NCBI GenBank assembly: GCA_004195335.1
Contig: SDWK01000772.1
Coordinates: 1-12,930, forward strand
Length of the DNA: 12,930 bases
Origin: Shewanella sp.
GTDB taxonomy: Bacteria > Pseudomonadota > Gammaproteobacteria > Enterobacterales > Shewanellaceae
Reading direction: 5' to 3'
The translations under genes were made by a program, and so were the position numbers. Below are positions 6,592 to 12,930 of the stretch, one piece after another. The first letter of the stretch is position 1, and every line of letters starts with the position of its first letter. The notes below the pieces were generated by a model that had not been told where the DNA came from, did not search any database, and saw only the letters and a program-made list of their open reading frames with translations.

Positions 6592-9402
6592 ATGAGCATT
6601 GAGAAGAGTAGAATTATTAAAGTTTTAACGCTTTGGTTTGTTTGCACAATCGTTATGGGAGTCGGACTGTATTGCTTGTTTCCTGCAGGTGAGATGATGG
6701 TAGTCGATGGATCCCATGTCAATGGCGGTAAGCTCGACGATCGGGGGCTATTGCAGGTCGATCCGGGGAGCATCGCGACAATTAAGATCCCCGCAAATTA
6801 CGAGAGAATACAGATTAAGATTTTCAAGAATAATCCGCTTATTGATCGGACATATATTTATCAGGGATATAGGGCCGTTTCTGTCGAACCCAGCAACCTT
6901 GAGACGTATTGGCTTTTGACCATGCCTAATGATGGGTCTGATATTAAGATCCATGTTAAATCAGGAAGTGAGGGCAGACATAAGAATCTTTTTGAGGTCT
7001 TAGCCCGAAACGGAGAAATACCATGGGGTACCTACGTGGCGGTCTTTCTTCTTTTTTCAATATATGTAGCAGTATCTTTCTTTGTATTTGATAATTGTTT
7101 TTTGAGCCTTGCTTTGTTTTCCGTTGTAACATTTTTGATGGTTTGTAGTGACCTATTAGTAAGTAATTTGCAACCTGAATCTCTCGCTGTTGCTGGCGCT
7201 TTCAGCCTTAGTGGGATTATTATTTGTTCCTTATTGATGAAAATACGATTCTTGTCGATCCCGACTTTATGTTTGACCTGTCTATTATTGGTCTTAATGC
7301 CTGCGTTGAATATTGTCTATTATGTGAATAATAAGCATGGGATTGGTGAAAATCAACTTAATGCTATGCTGCAGTCAAATTTCGTTGAATCATTAGGGTA
7401 TGTACGTACTTATTACTCTTTAGTTGATTACTTATCTGTGGTTGTAGTTTCACTTTTAGTGATAGTTTTGATTGTATTTAATAGGCGTAGAAAGGTGAAC
7501 GCGAAAGCTATTGCGTCAATTTTATTTTTTCTTTTTATTACTGTGCAGTTGGGATTTTCTAGTGATTTCCTTCCGATATATTCTGCTTTTACCAATAGCG
7601 TTATCGGCTATTCTGAGGAAATTGGAAAATGGAAAAAAGTTTCAGCAGAAAGAAATGAAAATATCAATAGGATACAGGCATCGAAAGTTGAAAAAGATGA
7701 ATTGTATGTTGTTGTTATTGGCGAGTCATCAAGCAAAAGTCATTATGGGATGTATGGATATTATCGGGATACGACACCGTCACTGGAAAAAATAGAGGGC
7801 TTAATTAAATACACCGACGTTGTTTCGTCTCATACCCATACGGAACTGGTTCTTCCCGATTCGTTGACATGCTCTGATGCTGACAATGACATGACATATG
7901 CCGACGCTCCCAGCATTATTGAAATTGCTAGGGCCGCTGGTATTGAGACCTATTGGTTGAGTAACCAGAATGCCTATGGTGTATGGGATAATAAAGTTTC
8001 AGTTTTGGCTCATGGTGCCAGTAATGTGAAATTTGTCAATTCTAGTGTTGGGAAGACTGTAGCGGGAGCGCAAAAAGATGAGATGCTGGTTCCCCTTGTC
8101 GAGGAAATCGCGAGTCGATCTGGGAATGCATCGAAGCTAGTTTTTGTTCATTTAATGGGAAGCCACATCCCATACGGAGACCGATATCCTGCCGAGTTCC
8201 ATATGGCTGGATCACAGCGCCCTGGTAATTACGGTGCTATTGGTAGAGGAGTAAATACGCAATCAATTGACGAGTATGATAGTTCAGTGAGGTATACGGA
8301 TTATGTTTTGAGTGAGATTATTAGCGTTGTTGAAAAGGCTGGAACGGTATCCTCTGTTCTCTATTTTTCAGATCACGCGGAGGATGTTATTGGTAACCGT
8401 GGGCATAATTCGGGCAATTTTACTCAGGAGATGGTTGAGATTCCTATGCTTCTATGGGTGTCTCCCGGTTTCTTGGAAAGGTATCCTGAAAGGGTTGGCC
8501 GGTTTGCCAAAGCAGCGCATAGGCCGTTCATGAATGATCAGGTTGAAGATTTTCTCATGGATCTATCCGGTATCGATACCGCTTTTTTTCACCCGGAACA
8601 AAGCATAGCATATGGGAATCGTGTGGCACCAAATCGCATAGTTGTGGATGGCAAATTTGACTATGATGACCCCTCTGTGAATTTGTTACGACCTGTTGCG
8701 ATGCTGTTCTCGCAACTGACCGAAGAAAAAGTTCTCCCACACCGCGTAAACTCTCTGGGGAAGCTAAGTGAATCAATTCGGTTGGGCGCCCCTGGTGTAG
8801 AGTTAGATCTTATATTTCGCGGGGGGGAGGGCGGCTACTTCGAGGTAGGTCACGACGAGGGAGCCCTTTCTCGAGTCGCATTTGAGGAGTTCTTAAGGGT
8901 AATTCAGAAAAATAAGAAAGAGGGGTTTCGTTTGTGGCTTGATGTGAAAAACCTCAATGAGACAAATCGAAACTTTGTGTTGGGGCGGCTAGATGACCTT
9001 GATCGTGTTTATCGTTTGAGAGGGTCCGTCCTGGTTGAAAGTTCATCTTTGAAAAGTTTGTCCGTTGTGACGGCAGCGGGGTATGCCACAAGTTATTATC
9101 TTCCGGTTGCTAAGGTGCTAGGGCTGAAAGATTCGAGAGAAATGAGGACCTTGTCTGATGAAATACTGGCCAACCTGAATAGGCATGATGTCGGGTCGAT
9201 ATCTTTTGATGTCCGTATTTCTCAATTTGTTGGAACCTATCTCTTGCCAAGGTTGTCGAAGGATATAGATTTTCATGTTTGGGATTTGAGTTTAAATATG
9301 TCTGAACGTGGTAGCTTTTCTGCTGTTGCTGGTAAAGATTATTACAAGGACGAGCGTGTGAAAACTGTTTTATTGCCATATTCGTCAAGATTCGGGATAT
9401 GA
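6592..9402 (+). CDS. EptA/CptA-type phosphoethanolamine-transferase-like protein fused to a GDPD-like phosphodiesterase domain
   Basis: A 936-residue inner-membrane enzyme with a large periplasmic part. Helix 1 (about 10-30) is followed by an extra beta-rich loop (31-145), then about six helices (146-322). Near 254-270 comes the N.MLQSN..ESL element seen before the last helices in this family. The sulfatase/alkaline-phosphatase-fold domain (about 370-690) keeps the full catalytic pattern: E378 in IGES, T417 in HTHTE exactly 39 residues on (as E246/T285 in MCR-1), H520 and H525 in VHLMGSH, D594-H595 in FSDHAED, and H605. The C-terminal part (about 700-936) looks GDPD-like: H717-R718, E737-x-D739, H754-D755 and D784-x-K786. 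EptA-type proteins usually have about 550 residues. ATG 6592 follows an in-frame TAA (6586-6588), so it is the first possible start; AGGAG lies 11 bases upstream. The transferred group (phosphoethanolamine, phosphoglycerol or other) is uncertain. Confidence 0.85.
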   Translation: MSIEKSRIIKVLTLWFVCTIVMGVGLYCLFPAGEMMVVDGSHVNGGKLDDRGLLQVDPGSIATIKIPANYERIQIKIFKNNPLIDRTYIYQGYRAVSVEPSNLETYWLLTMPNDGSDIKIHVKSGSEGRHKNLFEVLARNGEIPWGTYVAVFLLFSIYVAVSFFVFDNCFLSLALFSVVTFLMVCSDLLVSNLQPESLAVAGAFSLSGIIICSLLMKIRFLSIPTLCLTCLLLVLMPALNIVYYVNNKHGIGENQLNAMLQSNFVESLGYVRTYYSLVDYLSVVVVSLLVIVLIVFNRRRKVNAKAIASILFFLFITVQLGFSSDFLPIYSAFTNSVIGYSEEIGKWKKVSAERNENINRIQASKVEKDELYVVVIGESSSKSHYGMYGYYRDTTPSLEKIEGLIKYTDVVSSHTHTELVLPDSLTCSDADNDMTYADAPSIIEIARAAGIETYWLSNQNAYGVWDNKVSVLAHGASNVKFVNSSVGKTVAGAQKDEMLVPLVEEIASRSGNASKLVFVHLMGSHIPYGDRYPAEFHMAGSQRPGNYGAIGRGVNTQSIDEYDSSVRYTDYVLSEIISVVEKAGTVSSVLYFSDHAEDVIGNRGHNSGNFTQEMVEIPMLLWVSPGFLERYPERVGRFAKAAHRPFMNDQVEDFLMDLSGIDTAFFHPEQSIAYGNRVAPNRIVVDGKFDYDDPSVNLLRPVAMLFSQLTEEKVLPHRVNSLGKLSESIRLGAPGVELDLIFRGGEGGYFEVGHDEGALSRVAFEEFLRVIQKNKKEGFRLWLDVKNLNETNRNFVLGRLDDLDRVYRLRGSVLVESSSLKSLSVVTAAGYATSYYLPVAKVLGLKDSREMRTLSDEILANLNRHDVGSISFDVRISQFVGTYLLPRLSKDIDFHVWDLSLNMSERGSFSAVAGKDYYKDERVKTVLLPYSSRFGI

Positions 9403-9565
9403 GACGGGTGAATTCACTTTGAGTAAGGCGTAAGGCTCAGCCCTTCACACATGACACGAGTATTGCAAAAGTTGAAGTCGTTGGGATAGGTTGTTTTGCG
9501 TCCAATGCTATGTATCAAGAATGACGAACAATATGGAAAATGTTGTGCTATGAAAGAAGAGAACC
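9403..9565. other. Intergenic region before gtrA-like gene
   Basis: 163 bases without a gene. It contains a perfect 10-bp palindrome GTGAATTCAC (9408-9417) just after the fusion gene's stop. No T-tract follows, so it is not a clear terminator. I saw no convincing promoter for the genes to the right, although their separation suggests one should be here. Confidence 0.4.
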
Positions 9566-9955
9566 GTGGTCATAACGAAAAAACTTAGACGGTTTTTGAT
9601 TGTAGGTGGTGCCACTGCAGTGCTTTATTACTGCGTTTTACTAATCGGTATTGAGCTGATGGGTTGGAGCGCTGTTGTTGCAAGCAGTCTAGCGTATGTA
9701 CTGTCTCTGGCGATTAACTATCCGTTGCATTATCGCTGGAGTTTCGAATCTGAACAGCGCCATCGAACTGCCATGTTTCGGTACCTTTTGATGAATTTTA
9801 CAGGGTTTTTTCTGAATTGGGGCGTGATGCACTTCGCTCAGAAAGATGATGCTGTCCACTATTTATTCATACAAACATTAGCTATCACGATAATCGTGAT
9901 TTGGAACTACATTGTCAGCAACCGCTGGATCTATTCGAATGGAAGGGCTGCGTAG
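9566..9955 (+). CDS. gtrA: GtrA-family polyprenyl-phosphate-sugar flippase
   Basis: A 129-residue protein with four predicted membrane helices (about 8-28, 34-54, 70-90 and 98-118), the size and topology of GtrA. Two family signatures are visible: NYPLHYRWSF after helix 2 (51-60) and WNYIVSNRWIY at the end of helix 4 (113-123), both variants of the N.....R.W.F pattern. GtrA proteins are thought to move undecaprenyl-phosphate-linked sugars to the periplasmic face. Start GTG 9566 is the first start after an in-frame TGA (9551-9553); a purine-rich AAAGAAGAGA (9553-9562) sits close upstream. The GtrB-type gene at 10866 and the GT-C gene at 11806 supply the donor synthase and a possible final transferase of such a system. 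Confidence 0.88.
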   Translation: MVITKKLRRFLIVGGATAVLYYCVLLIGIELMGWSAVVASSLAYVLSLAINYPLHYRWSFESEQRHRTAMFRYLLMNFTGFFLNWGVMHFAQKDDAVHYLFIQTLAITIIVIWNYIVSNRWIYSNGRAA

Positions 9956-9964
9956 CGATGATGC

Positions 9965-9985
9965 CTGGGGTGATCTTAATCCCAG
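9965..9985 (+). terminator. Weak hairpin after gtrA-like gene
   Basis: CTGGG (9965-9969) pairs with CCCAG (9981-9985) around an 11-base loop, beginning 9 bases after the gtrA stop. There is no T-tract, so termination is doubtful; it may only be a 3'-end structure. Confidence 0.2.
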
Positions 9986-10057
9986 ATAGGATGGCTCACG
10001 GGTTTCGTTTGTAGCAAATGAATGTTGCGCCTTGATTCGATACTCTCTAATGTTTTT

Positions 10058-10088
10058 GGTTCACCTCACCAGGAATATTTGGTGAACC
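10058..10088. repeat. Inverted repeat GGTTCACC/GGTGAACC upstream of methyltransferase
   Basis: GGTTCACC (10058-10065) and GGTGAACC (10081-10088) are perfect 8-bp inverted arms separated by 15 bases. A second, mutually exclusive pairing, TCACCA (10066-10071) with TGGTGA (10080-10085), shares the right arm. It ends 26 bases before the GTG start of the methyltransferase. It could be a dimeric regulator site or a leader hairpin; no T-tract follows. Confidence 0.45.
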
Positions 10089-10114
10089 TTAAGTGCAAAA
10101 GGAATTAAGAAATC

Positions 10115-10858
10115 GTGCGGAATGATCAATTTAAAATTCATGCTGAGGTGGAGGATGACCACTGGTGGTTTCAGTCTCGCCGGGAAATTTTGATAGACCA
10201 AATAAATAAATTTCAACCTGATGCCAAACGCGTGGCCGAAATTGGTTGTGGTACCGGCGGCAATCTCAGGGCCCTTTCACAAAAAGGGTTTGAGGTTATC
10301 GGTTCAGATATTAACCCATTAGCGACCAAATTGGCTCGTGAACGAGTCACGGGGGAAATCTATACCGGAGACTACAAAGAGACATTTAAGAAATATTGGG
10401 ATAAGATCGATGTCGTGATTTTAGCAGATGTTTTAGAACATATTAAGGACGACCGCCAATTTATTCAGGATTTGGTGGAAAATATGTGCCAGGGATCGAT
10501 ACTCATAATAACTGTTCCAGCCAATCCGTTGCTATGGAGTGAGCATGATCTTATTCTTGGACATTTCCGTCGCTATACTGCAGGTCAGTTGGGCGTTTTG
10601 TTGGGTGGTTTAGGTGATATGGAGTGTAAATTTCAAAGCTACTTTAATTGCCTGCTATTTCCTTTGATTTTTCTATTAAGAATGATGAATAGGTTGCTGC
10701 CCAGAAAGAAAAACATTGGCCAGAGTGATTTAGGGAGACTGCATCCCTTGGTTAACGCCTTACTAAGGACAATTTTTTCCTTAGAGAGGCTCTGGCTTGG
10801 TAAGAAAAGAACCTTTCCGCTTGGCGTCAGCTTATTGGCAACTCTACAGAAGAACTGA
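10115..10858 (+). CDS. Class I SAM-dependent methyltransferase
   Basis: A 247-residue cytoplasmic methyltransferase. The N-terminal EDDHWWFQSRRE (13-24) is a recognisable lead-in of a glycan-cluster methyltransferase group. SAM motif I is VAEIGCGTGGN (40-50), the acidic ribose-binding residue is D65 in GSDINP, and the post-II motif is LADVLEHI (103-110). GHFRRYT (149-155) follows in the catalytic half. A hydrophobic segment near 166-187 (FNCLLFPLIFLLRMM) may bring it to the membrane. Start GTG 10115 is the first start after an in-frame TAA (10106-10108), with AAAAGGA at 10097-10103. Its stop is 7 bases before the GtrB-type gene, implying cotranscription. It may methylate the sugar or the polyprenyl-linked intermediate; the target is not readable from sequence. 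Confidence 0.9.
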   Translation: MRNDQFKIHAEVEDDHWWFQSRREILIDQINKFQPDAKRVAEIGCGTGGNLRALSQKGFEVIGSDINPLATKLARERVTGEIYTGDYKETFKKYWDKIDVVILADVLEHIKDDRQFIQDLVENMCQGSILIITVPANPLLWSEHDLILGHFRRYTAGQLGVLLGGLGDMECKFQSYFNCLLFPLIFLLRMMNRLLPRKKNIGQSDLGRLHPLVNALLRTIFSLERLWLGKKRTFPLGVSLLATLQKN

Positions 10859-10865
10859 GACTATT

Positions 10866-11801
10866 ATGCAACCCGAACTTTCTATAATTCTGCCTGTATT
10901 TAACGAAGAGGCTTGTTTGCGTGAGACCTATAAGCGTGTAACGGGTGTGCTTAAAAGGTTAGATATAGGTTATGAGCTTATTTTTGTAAATGATGGTTCG
11001 ACGGATAGGTCTTTAGATATTATTTCCGAATTGTCAGCTGGTGATAAGAGAGTTAGGTATTATTCATTCAGTCGTAACTTTGGTCATGAGGCCGCAACCT
11101 CATGCGGTTTTGAGCATAGTAGAGGGCAGGCGGCTATATTGCTTGACGCCGACTTGCAAGATCCTCCTGAACTGATTCCAGAAATGGTTGAAAGGTGGAA
11201 GGAAGGCTTTGAGGTAGTCGCGGGTCGGCGTCAATCCAGAGATGGTGAAACTTTGTTGAAACGATTGACGTCATTTTTATTTTACCGCGCGATGAATCTT
11301 TTTTCAGAGGTGCAATTACCACATGATGTTGGAGATTTTAGGCTAGTTGACAGAAAAGTCATTGATCAATTCAACCAGATGAGTGAGAAAAATCGTTTTG
11401 TTCGGGGCTTGTTTCCCTGGATTGGTTTTCGACATTATTATCTAGATTATCAGCGAGAACCTCGTGTCGGAGGGCAGAGTAAATATAATTATCTTAAACT
11501 AATCATGCTGTCGTTGGATGCTTTATCTAGTTTTTCCTTGGCACCGTTAAGAATTGCCATTCTGATGGGCTTCACCGTAACATTTTTTAGCATGATTGCG
11601 GTCGCTGTAATTTTATTTCAAAAACTAGCATTTGGTATACAGATTCCAGGGTATGCGTTCCTCGCTTCAGGAGTGTTTTTCTTTGGTGGTGTACAGGTGT
11701 TTTTTTTGGGTGTAGTTGGCGAATATGTTGGGAAAATATACAAAGAGGTTCAGGGGAGACCTTTGTATATTGTTGCGGCCCAACCCGAGGAAAAAAACTA
11801 A
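10866..11801 (+). CDS. gtrB: GtrB-type polyprenyl-phosphate glycosyltransferase
   Basis: A 311-residue GT2 enzyme with two C-terminal membrane helices (about 228-252 and 263-288), as in GtrB and ArnC-like proteins. It should load a sugar from a nucleotide donor onto undecaprenyl phosphate on the cytoplasmic side. Motifs are ILPVFNEE (8-15), VNDGSTDRS (41-49), SRNFGHEAATSCG (69-81), the metal site LDADLQDPPE (93-102), DVGDFRLVDR (154-163), NRFVRGL (176-182) and R..GGQSKY before the first helix. I use ATG 10866; the frame is open back to about 10797, but that part lies inside the methyltransferase gene. A T8 run (11700-11707) occurs within the second helix. The sugar could be glucose, mannose or another. 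Confidence 0.92.
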   Translation: MQPELSIILPVFNEEACLRETYKRVTGVLKRLDIGYELIFVNDGSTDRSLDIISELSAGDKRVRYYSFSRNFGHEAATSCGFEHSRGQAAILLDADLQDPPELIPEMVERWKEGFEVVAGRRQSRDGETLLKRLTSFLFYRAMNLFSEVQLPHDVGDFRLVDRKVIDQFNQMSEKNRFVRGLFPWIGFRHYYLDYQREPRVGGQSKYNYLKLIMLSLDALSSFSLAPLRIAILMGFTVTFFSMIAVAVILFQKLAFGIQIPGYAFLASGVFFFGGVQVFFLGVVGEYVGKIYKEVQGRPLYIVAAQPEEKN

Positions 11802-11805
11802 TACC

Positions 11806-12930
11806 ATGGTTGCTAAAAATATAGGTTATCTCGTTCTTTTTTTGGGTATTACCGGTCTGGTGTATTTTAATAGTTTCACCGCCGGGTTTGTCGGGGACGA
11901 TTTGGCAGTAATCCCGAATAATTTGGCTAACTTTGGAGATTCATCTAAAATCATAAATTATTTTAGCCATGGGGTTTGGTACCATACCAATATAAGCTTC
12001 GACGGAAGCAGTATTTATCGCCCACTCTGGTTGGTCTGGGAGTTTTTAATTTATCAAATTGCCGGTGAAAACCCACTTGTCTGGCACATTAGTAATCTTT
12101 TTTTGCACGCGCTGAATGGTCTTTTGTTGTTTAGGTTAGCCCATCTCTTGTGTCCGACTAGTTCACGGACGACAAGAATTTGTCTTGCCGTTTTGTTTTT
12201 AGTTTACCCCATCGTAAGTCACGATGTTATTTGGGTTTCAGGTTCTACAGATTTACTGTTGACTGTTTGGTCCCTTGCATCTTTGATTTGTTACATTCTC
12301 GCCCGTGAAAGTGGGGCTCGTCTTTGGTTCATTGCCTCGATCATATTTTTTATTTGCGCAATTCTCACAAAGGAGACAGGACTTACTCTTTTGCCGATTT
12401 TATTATTGATAGATTTTCAGCATGTAATCAGTTTTAGAGATAAAGTGAAGGATTATCTGGTAATTGCAGTTGCGGTATTGGGTTATTTCGCCCTACGCCT
12501 TTTTGCCCTTGGACGGGTAGCAGGTGTTACATCTGAGTGGCAAATTAATAGCGAATCTATATGGCGAACTTTTGAATATGCTTCTATTTATTTGAGAACC
12601 ATTTTCTTTCCATGGCCCCTTACTGTAACTGTTCGACACAACCCCATGGGCATATCGTCATGGGCAGACCCGTATGTAGGGTTGCTCTTGTTTGCATTTT
12701 TAACTTATCTAGTCATTAGTTTCCCTAGGGTTCGATTAAGTGTTTGTTTGATAGTTCTGCCTTTAGCCATCCCGGTGCTTTTAGGCTTGAATGCAGTTGG
12801 CTTGTTCGCAACGCGCTTTTTATATCTACCTGCGGCGGGTTTCGCGCTTTTATTGTTGCCGTTTTTCCATAATAACATAAATAGAAAATCATTCCGTGTG
12901 GCGTTTGTGTTTGCCTTAATCATATTGAGC
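11806..12930 (+). CDS. TMTC-like GT-C glycosyltransferase, 5' part (runs off the window)
   Basis: 375 codons are open from ATG 11806 to the window end without a stop, so the C-terminus is missing. It has a first helix (about 5-25) and then GFVGDDLAVI (28-37), the first-loop acidic pair of GT-C transferases. Next come YRPLWLVWEF (71-80), a LVWHISNLFLHALNGLLLFRL segment (about 91-111), HDVIWVSGSTDLL (139-151) and a LTKETGLTLLPILLLID region (about 187-203). These elements in this order resemble bacterial TMTC-like GT-C proteins, which often carry C-terminal TPR repeats; here that part would lie beyond the edge. It follows the GtrB-type gene by 4 bases, with GAGGA (11787-11791) rather far upstream of the ATG. 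It is the natural candidate for the final, periplasm-facing transferase of the gtrA/gtrB set. Confidence 0.85.
   Translation, partial: MVAKNIGYLVLFLGITGLVYFNSFTAGFVGDDLAVIPNNLANFGDSSKIINYFSHGVWYHTNISFDGSSIYRPLWLVWEFLIYQIAGENPLVWHISNLFLHALNGLLLFRLAHLLCPTSSRTTRICLAVLFLVYPIVSHDVIWVSGSTDLLLTVWSLASLICYILARESGARLWFIASIIFFICAILTKETGLTLLPILLLIDFQHVISFRDKVKDYLVIAVAVLGYFALRLFALGRVAGVTSEWQINSESIWRTFEYASIYLRTIFFPWPLTVTVRHNPMGISSWADPYVGLLLFAFLTYLVISFPRVRLSVCLIVLPLAIPVLLGLNAVGLFATRFLYLPAAGFALLLLPFFHNNINRKSFRVAFVFALIILS

Noticed and set aside
6581..6595. Four-codon ATG AAT AAG AAA TGA frame overlapping the start of the fusion gene
   Set aside because: The AGGAG abuts this ATG with no spacing, so it would not be used efficiently; the ribosome site fits ATG 6592 better.
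6724..6735. GGCGGTAAG resembling the start of the ops/JUMPstart element
   Set aside because: It lies inside the coding sequence of the fusion gene, departs from GGCGGTAGC, and no further JUMPstart sequence surrounds it.
11700..11707. T8 run in the GtrB-type gene as a phase-variation tract
   Set aside because: It encodes Val-Phe-Phe-Leu in a membrane helix of an AT-rich gene, where such runs are expected by composition.
12705..12923. Open frame of 72 codons on the minus strand near the right edge
   Set aside because: It is antisense to the TMTC-like gene, which is continuously open through this part with normal hydrophobic segments.

Overview
This window is part of a cell-surface polysaccharide or lipopolysaccharide modification island, most likely from a Gram-negative proteobacterium. 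The support is the gene content: several soluble and membrane glycosyltransferases, a GtrA-type flippase next to a GtrB-type polyprenyl-phosphate glycosyltransferase, a DUF2304 protein, two GT-C-like membrane proteins, and an EptA/CptA-type alkaline-phosphatase-fold transferase. There are no tRNA, rRNA or housekeeping genes, so the genus cannot be fixed. The first 19 bases are exactly the Tn5/Nextera mosaic-end adapter. The left edge is therefore an untrimmed library end, and the window is probably the end of a short-read contig.

Left block (20-4307, + strand): the 3' end of a GT-B-like transferase gene; a GT4 glycosyltransferase; two GT2 glycosyltransferases, with GT4/GT2 and GT2/GT2 joined by ATGA stop-start overlaps; then a DPM1-like GT2 whose end overlaps a small DUF2304 membrane protein. 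The three genes from 441 to 3159 look GC-rich and tightly coupled, as in a repeat-unit assembly operon.

Middle block (4448-9402): more AT-rich. A polytopic GT-C-like protein lies alone on the minus strand. A 509-bp gene-free divergent region separates it from a 936-residue + strand gene. That protein appears to be a phosphoethanolamine (or related phospho-group) transferase with an extra extracytoplasmic loop at the N-terminus and a GDPD-like phosphodiesterase domain fused at the C-terminus. It is the most unusual object here.

Right block (9566-12930, + strand): GtrA flippase, SAM-dependent methyltransferase, GtrB-type polyprenyl-phosphate glycosyltransferase, and a TMTC-like GT-C protein running off the right edge. 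The parts match a three-component periplasmic glycosylation system: GtrB loads a sugar on undecaprenyl phosphate, GtrA flips it, and the GT-C enzyme transfers it to a glycan outside the membrane. A methyltransferase gene is inserted in the set.

Taken together, the window encodes cytoplasmic assembly of a glycan (left) and its periplasmic decoration with sugars and possibly phospho-substituents (middle and right). Substrates and linkages cannot be read from sequence alone.
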